From an uncultured Bacillota bacterium (GTDB lineage: Bacteria; Bacillota_I; Bacilli_A; Erysipelotrichales; Erysipelotrichaceae): a stretch of DNA of 10,317 nt. A model generated the notes under the pieces. That model searched no databases, was not told the origin of the DNA, and saw nothing but the letters and a program-made list of their open reading frames with translations. Of the stretch, positions 5,661 through 10,317 are shown in pieces; the stretch's first letter is position 1, and every line of letters starts with the position of its first letter. The stretch lies in NCBI GenBank assembly GCA_946619805.1, contig CAMOMM010000013.1:1-10317 (forward strand), written 5' to 3'. Position numbers and translations under genes: made by a program.

Positions 5661-7148
5661 ATGAGAAGAATTGCGTTTGACAGTGACAAGTACATCAAGC
5701 TGCAGTCAGCTAAGATCATGGAAAGAGTGGCCAGGTTCAACAACAAGCTGTATCTGGAATTTGGCGGTAAGCTTTTTGATGATAATCACGCTTCCCGCGT
5801 ATTGCCTGGATTCCAGCCTGACATCAAGATCAAGATGCTCTCACGGCTGGCTGACAAGGCTGAGATCATCATTTCCATCAATGCTCATGACATTGAAAAG
5901 AGCAAGAGAAGAAGTGACCTGGACATTACCTACAACCAGGATGTTCTCAGACTGATCGATGCCTTTACCGGTATCGGCCTGTATGTATCCAGCGTTGTCA
6001 TCACTCAGTATGTTTCCAATGCTCAGGTAGACAATTTCCGCAATCAGCTGGAGAAAATGGGCATAAAGGTTTATCTGCACTACACCATTGACGGCTATCC
6101 GACCAATGTTGACCGCATCGTTTCCGATGAGGGATACGGCCGCAACGAATATGTGGAAACCACCAGACCTCTGGTCGTTGTCACTGCTCCTGGCCCGGGA
6201 AGCGGCAAGATGGCAACCTGCCTCTCTCAGCTCTATCATGAGTACAAAAGAGGCATCTATGCCGGCTATGCCAAGTACGAGACCTTCCCGATCTTCAACC
6301 TTCCGCTGTCTCATCCTGTCAATCTGGCTTATGAGGCAGCCACCGTTGACCTGGATGACATCAACATGATCGACCCGTTCCATCTGTCAGCCTATGGCAT
6401 TACCGCAGTCAACTATAACCGTGACGTGGAGATCTTCCCCGTTTTATCAAGAATACTGAAGCAGATCACCAACGAAGAGGTCTATCATTCACCGACTGAC
6501 ATGGGCGTCAACATGAACGGCATGTGCATCGTTGATGATGAGGCAGCCAGAGAAGCCAGCAATCAGGAGATCGTCAGAAGATATTATCAGACACTGGTCG
6601 ATGTCAGAAGAGGCTATGCCCCGGAAAGCTCGATCCAGAAGATCGAGGTCATCATGAACAAGGCCGGGCTTACTCCTGAATACCGTCGCTGTGTTTCACC
6701 CGCATTAAAGAAAGCGGAAGATACCAATGGGCCGGCTGTGGCCATTGAACTGGAAGACGGCAGGATCGTAACCGGAAAGAATTCATCGCTGTTAGGCGCT
6801 GCTTCTGCAGCACTGATCAATGCGATGAAGGCTGTCAGCAACTTTGACGATGAAACAATGCTGCTGTCACCGAATATCATTGCCCCGGTTCAGAAGCTTA
6901 AGACCGAGTATCTCGGCAATAACAATCCGCGTCTGCACCTGGATGAAGTTCTGGTTGCCATCACTATCTCGGCTCAGATGAATCCGTTTGCCGACAAGGC
7001 CATCAGAAATCTGCCGTTACTTAAGGGTGCTCAGGCACATTCCACGGTAATTCTGTCCCAGAATGATGAAAATACCTTCAGAAAACTGGGGATTCAGCTG
7101 ACGTGCGAACCTAAGTATCAGACCAAAAAATTATTCCACGCGAAGTAA
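5661..7148 (+). CDS. UPF0371 (DUF1846) family protein
   Basis: The 495-residue protein matches the UPF0371/DUF1846 family along its whole length (members about 490-510). Recognisable blocks include IAFDSDKYIKLQS near the start, LYLEFGGKLFDDNHASRVLP (about 30-49), VVVTAPGPGSGKMATCLSQL (172-191), SHPVNLAYEAATVDLDD, PTDMGVNMNG, GRIVTGKNSSLLGAASAA and a C-terminal AHSTVILSQNDE. No biochemical role is established that I know of. GPGSGK (178-183) looks like a nucleotide-binding loop but lacks the Ser/Thr normally following Lys. The protein has no signal peptide and is likely cytosolic. I chose the ATG at 5661 because GGGAGGTGA (5645-5653) precedes it and the family starts with this pattern; an in-frame ATG at 5634 lies too close to the promoter. 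It has its own promoter, and no terminator is evident before the rplK promoter. Confidence 0.93.
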   Translation: MRRIAFDSDKYIKLQSAKIMERVARFNNKLYLEFGGKLFDDNHASRVLPGFQPDIKIKMLSRLADKAEIIISINAHDIEKSKRRSDLDITYNQDVLRLIDAFTGIGLYVSSVVITQYVSNAQVDNFRNQLEKMGIKVYLHYTIDGYPTNVDRIVSDEGYGRNEYVETTRPLVVVTAPGPGSGKMATCLSQLYHEYKRGIYAGYAKYETFPIFNLPLSHPVNLAYEAATVDLDDINMIDPFHLSAYGITAVNYNRDVEIFPVLSRILKQITNEEVYHSPTDMGVNMNGMCIVDDEAAREASNQEIVRRYYQTLVDVRRGYAPESSIQKIEVIMNKAGLTPEYRRCVSPALKKAEDTNGPAVAIELEDGRIVTGKNSSLLGAASAALINAMKAVSNFDDETMLLSPNIIAPVQKLKTEYLGNNNPRLHLDEVLVAITISAQMNPFADKAIRNLPLLKGAQAHSTVILSQNDENTFRKLGIQLTCEPKYQTKKLFHAK

Positions 7149-7158
7149 ACAAAAAGTC

Positions 7159-7188
7159 TTGACTATACAATACTGAAAATAGTATTAT
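7159..7188 (+). promoter_or_regulatory. promoter of the rplK-rplA operon
   Basis: TTGACT (7159-7164), then 18 bases, then TATTAT (7183-7188), each five of six to consensus. Transcription would start near 7195, giving a leader of about 80 bases. It begins only ten bases after the preceding gene's stop codon. Confidence 0.75.
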
Positions 7189-7216
7189 ATAAAAGCTACG
7201 CAAAATAGCATTTTTT

Positions 7217-7246
7217 GTGGGAGAAGGAGCAACACTTCATTACCAC
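7217..7246 (+). promoter_or_regulatory. possible L1-binding autoregulatory RNA element
   Basis: In the rplK leader GTGG (7217-7220) pairs with CCAC (7243-7246), and GAAG (7223-7226) pairs with CTTC (7235-7238). The internal loop between them is uneven: two bases on the left and four (ATTA) on the right. GTGGGAG on the 5' side and TACCAC on the 3' side are the same words that, from memory, flank the base of the L1 stalk (helix 76) in E. coli 23S rRNA. L1 is known to repress its own operon by binding an rRNA-like site in the rplK leader. The stem ends 19 bases before the ribosome-binding site AGGAGG. Confidence 0.45.
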
Positions 7247-7274
7247 GACATAACAGAGAAAAAAGGAGGACGTT

Positions 7275-7694
7275 ATGAAAAAGAGAGTTGCTAAAGTATG
7301 TAAGCTCCAGTTCATGGCGGGTGGAGCTCGTCCAGGTCCGGCTCTGGCTTCTGCCGGCATCAACATGCCGCAGTTCTGTCAGGCATTCAATGATGCTACC
7401 AAGGACAGAAAGGGAGACATCGTACCTGTAATCATTACCGCTTATGAAGATAAGTCATTTGACTTTGTCTGCAAGACTACTCCTGCTGCACACTTGTTAA
7501 AGAAGGCTGCTGGTATTGACAAGGCATCAGGAAGCCCTAAAGCTGTCAAAGCAGGAACAATCACAGTTGATCAGTTAAGAGAGATCGCTGCATACAAGAT
7601 GCCTGATTTAAACGCTAACGATGTTGAAGGCGCAATGAGAATTGTTGCCGGCACCGCACGCAACATGGGTATCGTAATAGAAGGATGGGAATAA
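7275..7694 (+). CDS. rplK: 50S ribosomal protein L11 with shortened N-terminal loop
   Basis: The 139-residue L11 (usual length about 141) has [21 protein letters not shown], the linker and the C-terminal RNA-binding domain with [25 protein letters not shown]11 binds the 1058-1099 region of 23S rRNA and forms the GTPase-associated centre with L10/L12, where EF-G, EF-Tu and stringent factor act. The N-terminal domain is unusual: the usual loop NPAPPVGPALGQHG is [10 protein letters not shown] here (residues 19-28), four residues short, with the equivalents of Pro22 and Pro23 absent and only Pro22 here (equivalent to Pro26) kept. AAAGGAGG (7262-7269) precedes the ATG. rplA follows after three bases, so the pair is an operon. 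Confidence 0.95.
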   Translation: MKKRVAKVCKLQFMAGGARPGPALASAGINMPQFCQAFNDATKDRKGDIVPVIITAYEDKSFDFVCKTTPAAHLLKKAAGIDKASGSPKAVKAGTITVDQLREIAAYKMPDLNANDVEGAMRIVAGTARNMGIVIEGWE

Positions 7695-7697
7695 GAT

Positions 7698-8384
7698 ATG
7701 CCAAAACATGGTAAGAAATATGCCGAAGCAGCCAAATTAATCGACAAGACAAAATTATATCCGATCCTGGAAGCTGCTGAACTCGTAAAGAAAGTAAGTT
7801 ATGCAAAATTTGATGCATCAGTTGAGACAAGCTTCAGACTGAATGTTGACCCTCGTCACGCTGATGAACAGATCCGTGGTGCCATGGTATTACCTCATGG
7901 TACAGGAAGAACTCAGAGAGTTCTCGTTATCACACAGGGACCTAAGGAACAGGAAGCCAAGGATGCAGGCGCTGATATGGTCGGCGGAGCAGACATGCTC
8001 GAAAAGATCAAGGGCGGCTGGTTCGATTTCGATGTAATCGTAGCTACACCTGACATGATGGGTCAGCTGGGTAGATTAGGTAAGTTATTAGGACCTAAGG
8101 GCTTAATGCCAAACCCTAAGACCGGAACCGTAACAATGGATCTGAAGAAGGCCGTTGATGAAATCAAGAAAGGTAAGGTCACTTACCGTACCGATAAGGA
8201 AGGCAACATCGCCTGCATGATCGGCAAGACTTCATTTACAGCTGAACAGTTAGCTGAAAACTGGCAGGCATTATATGATGTAATCCTGAAGGCCAGACCG
8301 GCAGCTGTTAAAGGCCAGTACATCAAGAACGTTGTATTGAGCGCCAGCATGGCACCGAGCATTAAGGTTGACCACGCTGTATAA
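7698..8384 (+). CDS. rplA: 50S ribosomal protein L1
   Basis: The 228-residue protein has the normal L1 length. Signatures include the N-terminal MPKHGKKY, the RNA-contacting stretch [20 protein letters not shown] (45-64) with LPHGTGR, and the second-domain motif [19 protein letters not shown] (127-145). L1 builds the mobile stalk next to the E site and, as known in other bacteria, represses its operon by binding the rplK leader. The start is three bases after rplK; GGATGGGAA near the end of rplK gives a modest ribosome-binding site, consistent with coupled translation. No terminator hairpin follows, so some transcripts may continue into rplJ-rplL. Confidence 0.97.
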   Translation: MPKHGKKYAEAAKLIDKTKLYPILEAAELVKKVSYAKFDASVETSFRLNVDPRHADEQIRGAMVLPHGTGRTQRVLVITQGPKEQEAKDAGADMVGGADMLEKIKGGWFDFDVIVATPDMMGQLGRLGKLLGPKGLMPNPKTGTVTMDLKKAVDEIKKGKVTYRTDKEGNIACMIGKTSFTAEQLAENWQALYDVILKARPAAVKGQYIKNVVLSASMAPSIKVDHAV

Positions 8385-8385
8385 T
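8380..8385 (+). promoter_or_regulatory. possible -10 element for the rplJ-rplL transcript
   Basis: A TATAAT at 8380-8385 overlaps the rplA stop codon and would start transcription about 10-12 bases ahead of the L10 leader. The -35 window (8357-8362) is poor, and the nearby TTGACC (8368) is too close to serve. rplJ-rplL may instead be read through from the rplK promoter. Confidence 0.3.
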
Positions 8386-8416
8386 CAAAAAAACCAAAAA
8401 AAGATTGTAACAATAT

Positions 8417-8461
8417 ACCATAGACAGTAACGACCGCAAGGTGTAAAAATGTTACCGAGGT
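8417..8461 (+). ncRNA. ribosomal protein L10 leader (RNA element)
   Basis: This matches the Firmicute L10 leader. The outer pair ACC/GGT (8417-8419 with 8459-8461) and the stem GTAAC/GTTAC (8427-8431 with 8451-8455) are separated by ATAGACA and CGA, forming the kink-turn-like internal loop. A small hairpin ACC-GCAA-GGT (8433-8442), capped by a GNRA tetraloop, and a GTAAAAAT bulge follow. The terminal ACCGAGGTAGG is the conserved end of the family. The L10(L12)4 complex is the known ligand in B. subtilis and causes attenuation. It lies 106 bases before the rplJ start and is followed by the attenuator hairpin. Confidence 0.85.
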
Positions 8462-8491
8462 AGGAAAAGTGAGTTTACTATGAACTTTTTG

Positions 8492-8521
8492 ACCCGTTTT
8501 GTCTGTGATGAAACGGGTTTT
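8492..8521 (+). terminator. attenuator terminator in the rplJ leader
   Basis: ACCCGTTT (8492-8499) pairs with AAACGGGT (8511-8518) around an 11-base loop, followed by a short T-run ending at 8521 and then CATTTC. Just upstream AAAAGT (8465-8470) can pair with ACTTTT (8484-8489). Together with the L10 leader this fits feedback attenuation of rplJ-rplL. The U-tract is weaker than that of a full terminator, as expected for a regulated site. Confidence 0.7.
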
Positions 8522-8566
8522 CATTTCTGGTATATTGGCAATGATACTAAAGAAAGGAAGGACATT

Positions 8567-9061
8567 ATGAATCAGACGATTCTGAAACAGAAGCAGGAAC
8601 TGGTCGAAACCATCGCTGATCAGATCAGCAAGGCCGGCTCAACTGTCGTAGTTGAATACCGTGGCCTGACTGTTGCTGAAGTTACTGAATTACGTAGAGC
8701 ATTACGCGAAGAAAAGTGTGAAATGGTCGTCTACAAGAATTCAATGGCTCAGCGCGCTGCTGAAAAGCTTGGCTATCATGATCTGCTTCAGTCACTCAAA
8801 GGACCGAACGCCATCGCATTCAGTGAAGATGAGATTGCCGCTTCACGTGTCTTAAGCAAGTTTGCTAAGAAGCATGACAAGTTGGTCATCAAGGCTGGTA
8901 TCGTTGATAACAAGGTTATCTCCGTAGATGATGTCAAGGAGTTAGCCGGCTTACCTAACAAGGAAGGTATGTTATCTATGTTATTAAGCTGTCTGCAATC
9001 ACCAATCAGTTCATTTGCACGCGCTACTAAGGCCATTGCAGATGCCAGGGAAGCCAATTAG
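8567..9061 (+). CDS. rplJ: 50S ribosomal protein L10
   Basis: The 164-residue protein matches the usual L10 length. It has the N-terminal rRNA-binding domain with STVVVEYRGLTVAEVTELRR and MVVYKNSMAQRAAEK, a middle LKGPNAIAFSEDE, and a C-terminal helical tail (about 135-164) that would bind L12 dimers. L10 anchors the L12 stalk to 23S rRNA next to L11. I chose the ATG at 8567, preceded by AAAGGAAGG, over an in-frame ATG at 8480 that would make the terminator hairpin coding and add 29 residues unlike L10. The gene is controlled by the upstream leader. Confidence 0.96.
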   Translation: MNQTILKQKQELVETIADQISKAGSTVVVEYRGLTVAEVTELRRALREEKCEMVVYKNSMAQRAAEKLGYHDLLQSLKGPNAIAFSEDEIAASRVLSKFAKKHDKLVIKAGIVDNKVISVDDVKELAGLPNKEGMLSMLLSCLQSPISSFARATKAIADAREAN

Positions 9062-9081
9062 TTTATAGGGAGGAATATATC

Positions 9082-9468
9082 ATGGCAAAATTAACAAATG
9101 AAGAAATCATCGCTACATTAAAAGAGATGACAATTTTAGAATTAAACGAATTAGTAAAGGCTATCGAAGAAGAATTCGGTGTTACCGCTGCTGCTCCAGT
9201 TGCAGTGGCTGCTGCTCCAGTTGAAGAAGAAGCACCTCAGGGACCAACAGAAGTTGACGTTATGTTAAAGGAAGTTGGCCAGCAGAAGATCGCTGTCATC
9301 AAGGCTGTTAAGGAAGCTACAGGCCTCAACTTAATGGATGCCAAGAAGATCGTTGATGCTTGCGCACCAGATAAGCCATCTCTCGTCAAGGAAAAGGTTA
9401 AGATCGAAGACGCTGACGCTATCAAGGAAGCTATCTTAGCTGCAGGCGGCGTTGTAGAATACAAGTAA
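9082..9468 (+). CDS. rplL: 50S ribosomal protein L7/L12
   Basis: The 128-residue protein has the L12 layout: a helical dimerisation domain binding L10 (1-35), an Ala/Pro/Glu-rich flexible hinge (about 36-57, VAVAAAPVEEEAPQGP) and a globular factor-binding domain (58-128). The latter carries QQKIAVIKAVKEATGLNLMDAK, the surface that recruits EF-G, EF-Tu and IF2. In this surface the lysine of GLGLKEAK is replaced (GLNLMDAK), while the lysine at the end of the motif (K84 in E. coli numbering) is kept. The loop VDACAPDKPSLVKEKVKIED is slightly longer than in E. coli. GGGAGG about ten bases ahead of the ATG is a strong ribosome-binding site, which fits a protein needed at several copies per ribosome. 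Confidence 0.97.
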   Translation: MAKLTNEEIIATLKEMTILELNELVKAIEEEFGVTAAAPVAVAAAPVEEEAPQGPTEVDVMLKEVGQQKIAVIKAVKEATGLNLMDAKKIVDACAPDKPSLVKEKVKIEDADAIKEAILAAGGVVEYK

Positions 9469-9481
9469 TACAGAAAATGAA

Positions 9482-9516
9482 CAGGGGAAGCCGGCTTCAA
9501 GGCTTAGGCTTCCCTG
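9482..9516 (+). other. hairpin between rplL and the methyltransferase gene
   Basis: GGGAAGCC (9485-9492) pairs with GGCTTCCC (9507-9514), extendable to CAG/CTG with one bulged G. The 14-base loop contains further GGCTT repeats that allow alternative pairing. No T-run follows (GATTCATCAG), so a simple intrinsic terminator is unlikely. A partial attenuator, pause site or processing site reducing expression of the downstream gene relative to rplL is plausible; E. coli has an attenuator between rplL and rpoB. Confidence 0.5.
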
Positions 9517-9531
9517 ATTCATCAGCCAATT

Positions 9532-10146
9532 ATGAGCTATTATTTTACCAGTAACAATGGTAAACAGCCCAACCGAAAGAAAATCACCTTTCGGTTTTTG
9601 GCGAGTATGGAGACCTTTATCTCTGATGACGGTGTTTTCAGCAAGGATACTCTGGATTTCGGAAGCCGCGTCCTGCTGGAATGCCTGGTCCCCAGAACTC
9701 TTGAGGGAGAGCTTTTGGATCTTGGCTGCGGAATAGGTTACATCGGCATTCTGCTGAAGAAGTACCATCCTGAACTCAAGGTGAGCATGGTCGATATAAA
9801 TGAAACGGCAGTGCGGCTGGCTAAGGAAAACAGCCGGCTGTACGGTCAGGATAACACTGTGCTTGTCTCGGATGGTCTGGCGGAAGTGGAAGGGCTGTTT
9901 GACATCATCGTGACCAATCCTCCTATAAGAACCGGAAAAGATAATATCTACCGTCTTTTTAAAGAGGGTTTTTCGCATCTTAAGCCACAGGGAAAAATGT
10001 ATGTTGTCATCCGCAAGAAACAGGGGGCCGAAAGTGCTGTCAGATACCTCGGCACTTTAGGTGAAACAGAAGTCATTGACAGAGTAAAGGGCTACTGGAT
10101 CCTTTCAGTTGAGAATTCTGCGATTGACACAGAAAATCAAAACTGA
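9532..10146 (+). CDS. ybxB: class I SAM-dependent methyltransferase, YbxB/RsmC-like
   Basis: The 204-residue protein matches the YbxB group (about 200 residues) found between rplL and rpoB in many Bacillota, related to the C-terminal half of the 16S rRNA G1207 methyltransferase RsmC. Visible features are the N-terminal SYYFTSNNG and ISDDGVFSKDTLDFGSRVL, SAM motif I LLDLGCGIGYIGILL (61-75), acidic Asp88 in MVDIN, the catalytic VTNPPIRTGK (127-136) typical of N2-guanine methyltransferases, and VIRKKQGAESA near the C-terminus. The rRNA target is inferred, not shown. The ATG at 9532 follows the family N-terminus, but no Shine-Dalgarno sequence is seen before it, so expression is probably low. The rpoB promoter lies in its last codons. 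Confidence 0.9.
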   Translation: MSYYFTSNNGKQPNRKKITFRFLASMETFISDDGVFSKDTLDFGSRVLLECLVPRTLEGELLDLGCGIGYIGILLKKYHPELKVSMVDINETAVRLAKENSRLYGQDNTVLVSDGLAEVEGLFDIIVTNPPIRTGKDNIYRLFKEGFSHLKPQGKMYVVIRKKQGAESAVRYLGTLGETEVIDRVKGYWILSVENSAIDTENQN

Positions 10147-10152
10147 TAGAAT
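10124..10152 (+). promoter_or_regulatory. strong promoter P1 for rpoB
   Basis: TTGACA (10124-10129), 17 bases, then TAGAAT (10147-10152) preceded by TGA (extended -10). The TGA is the stop codon of the methyltransferase gene. This is the best promoter match in the window and would begin transcription near 10159, giving rpoB a leader of about 68 bases. Confidence 0.8.
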
Positions 10153-10167
10153 TGTAAGATATTATAG

Positions 10168-10173
10168 TATAAT
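10168..10173 (+). promoter_or_regulatory. possible second -10 (P2) for rpoB
   Basis: A perfect TATAAT at 10168-10173 lies 21 bases after the P1 -10 hexamer, without a good -35 or a TGn. Its transcript would start near 10180, inside the palindrome that follows. Confidence 0.35.
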
Positions 10174-10199
10174 GGGTCAGAATCGCGAATTATGACCCA
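10173..10199 (+). repeat. palindrome/hairpin in the rpoB leader
   Basis: TGGGTCA (10173-10179) and TGACCCA (10193-10199) form a perfect seven-base-pair inverted repeat. After a G/A mismatch AAT pairs with ATT around the loop CGCGA. It starts at the last base of the second TATAAT and ends 27 bases before the rpoB ATG. No T-run follows. It could be an RNA hairpin in P1 transcripts or a DNA operator. Confidence 0.7.
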
Positions 10200-10226
10200 A
10201 TTGAAGAGAGAGGAAGGGTGTTGTTA

Positions 10227-10317
10227 ATGAGCAAAGACACATATCGCCTCGTCCATAACGGAAAAAAAGCGGTACGTAGAGATTATTCAAAAGTAAGTGG
10301 TACCCTCGAACTTCCAA
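10227..10317 (+). CDS. rpoB: RNA polymerase beta subunit RpoB, N-terminus only
   Basis: The frame from ATG 10227 runs open to the right edge and encodes about 30 residues (MSKDTYRLVHNGKKAVRRDY, then SKVSGTLELP). They match the RpoB N-terminal pattern in Bacillota (LVxYGKxRxRRSF, then a few residues, then LELPNLIEIQ). AGGAAGGG (10211-10218), about nine bases before the ATG, is the ribosome-binding site. In-frame GTG and TTG codons at 10218-10223 would place the start inside that site and are less likely. The gene follows the methyltransferase gene as usual in Bacillota but has its own promoter region. Confidence 0.93.
   Translation, partial: MSKDTYRLVHNGKKAVRRDYSKVSGTLELP

Noticed and set aside
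6192..6209. Walker A ATP-binding loop in the UPF0371 protein
   Set aside because: GPGSGKM lacks the Ser/Thr after Lys and no Walker B was seen; it is noted only as P-loop-like.
5841..6383. 180-codon minus-strand open frame inside the UPF0371 gene
   Set aside because: It lies wholly opposite a well-conserved coding region, has no recognisable protein family, and is best explained as a shadow of codon bias.
7195..7216. GCTA/TAGC hairpin followed by T6 as a terminator
   Set aside because: The stem is only four A/T-containing pairs and would begin at the predicted transcription start of rplK, so it cannot act as a normal terminator for that transcript and is too weak to end the upstream one.
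8368..8385. TTGACC followed by TATAAT at the end of rplA as a promoter
   Set aside because: The spacing is only six bases, so the two hexamers cannot form one promoter; only the TATAAT is kept as a weak candidate.
8480..8566. Upstream ATG extending L10 through the attenuator hairpin
   Set aside because: The extra 29 residues have no counterpart in L10, and the region is the regulatory leader; ATG 8567 has AAAGGAAGG.
9436..9978. 180-codon minus-strand open frame over the end of rplL and the methyltransferase gene
   Set aside because: It lies opposite two conserved genes and shows no family resemblance.

Overview
The window is a piece of a Gram-positive (Bacillota) chromosome carrying the classic transcription and translation cluster: the end of a Mini-III RNase gene (mrnC), rlmB, a SigH-like sigma factor, rpmG, secE, nusG, then rplK, rplA, rplJ, rplL, a ybxB-type methyltransferase and the start of rpoB. 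The gene order, the zinc-type L33, the Firmicute-style L10 leader and the UPF0371 protein all point to Bacillota. The moderate base composition and the shortened L11 loop suggest Erysipelotrichia or a relative, but that placement is an inference. No mobile element, CRISPR array, tRNA or rRNA was seen.

Layout. Positions 1-2616 hold a tight forward gene string (mrnC, rlmB, sigH, rpmG, secE, nusG) that ends in an intrinsic terminator. The first genes concern rRNA maturation and modification and sigma-dependent transcription; the last three are ribosomal protein L33, the SecYEG translocon subunit SecE and the elongation factor NusG. rpmG starts with GTG and encodes only 49 residues, so it is easy to miss.

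Positions 2617-7148 interrupt the usual nusG-rplK junction. They hold a reverse-strand gene of unknown function whose terminator lies back to back with that of nusG. A divergent promoter region follows, then a forward unit of rlmA (23S rRNA G748/G745 methyltransferase), a lipoprotein and a HAD phosphatase with overlapping or nearly abutting ends, and then a UPF0371/DUF1846 protein with its own extended -10 promoter.

Positions 7149-10317 return to the ribosomal cluster. A consensus-like promoter and an 80-base leader precede rplK-rplA; the leader can fold into a structure resembling the L1-binding region of 23S rRNA. An L10 leader with a terminator hairpin precedes rplJ-rplL. A hairpin without a U-tract separates rplL from the methyltransferase gene. 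A strong promoter overlapping the end of that gene, followed by a palindromic hairpin, precedes rpoB.

The main observations are the loss of the proline-rich loop (four residues) in ribosomal protein L11, the 23S-like element in the rplK leader, the promoter and palindrome arrangement before rpoB, and the insertion of uncharacterised genes between nusG and rplK. I saw no clear candidate for a wholly new multi-gene system.
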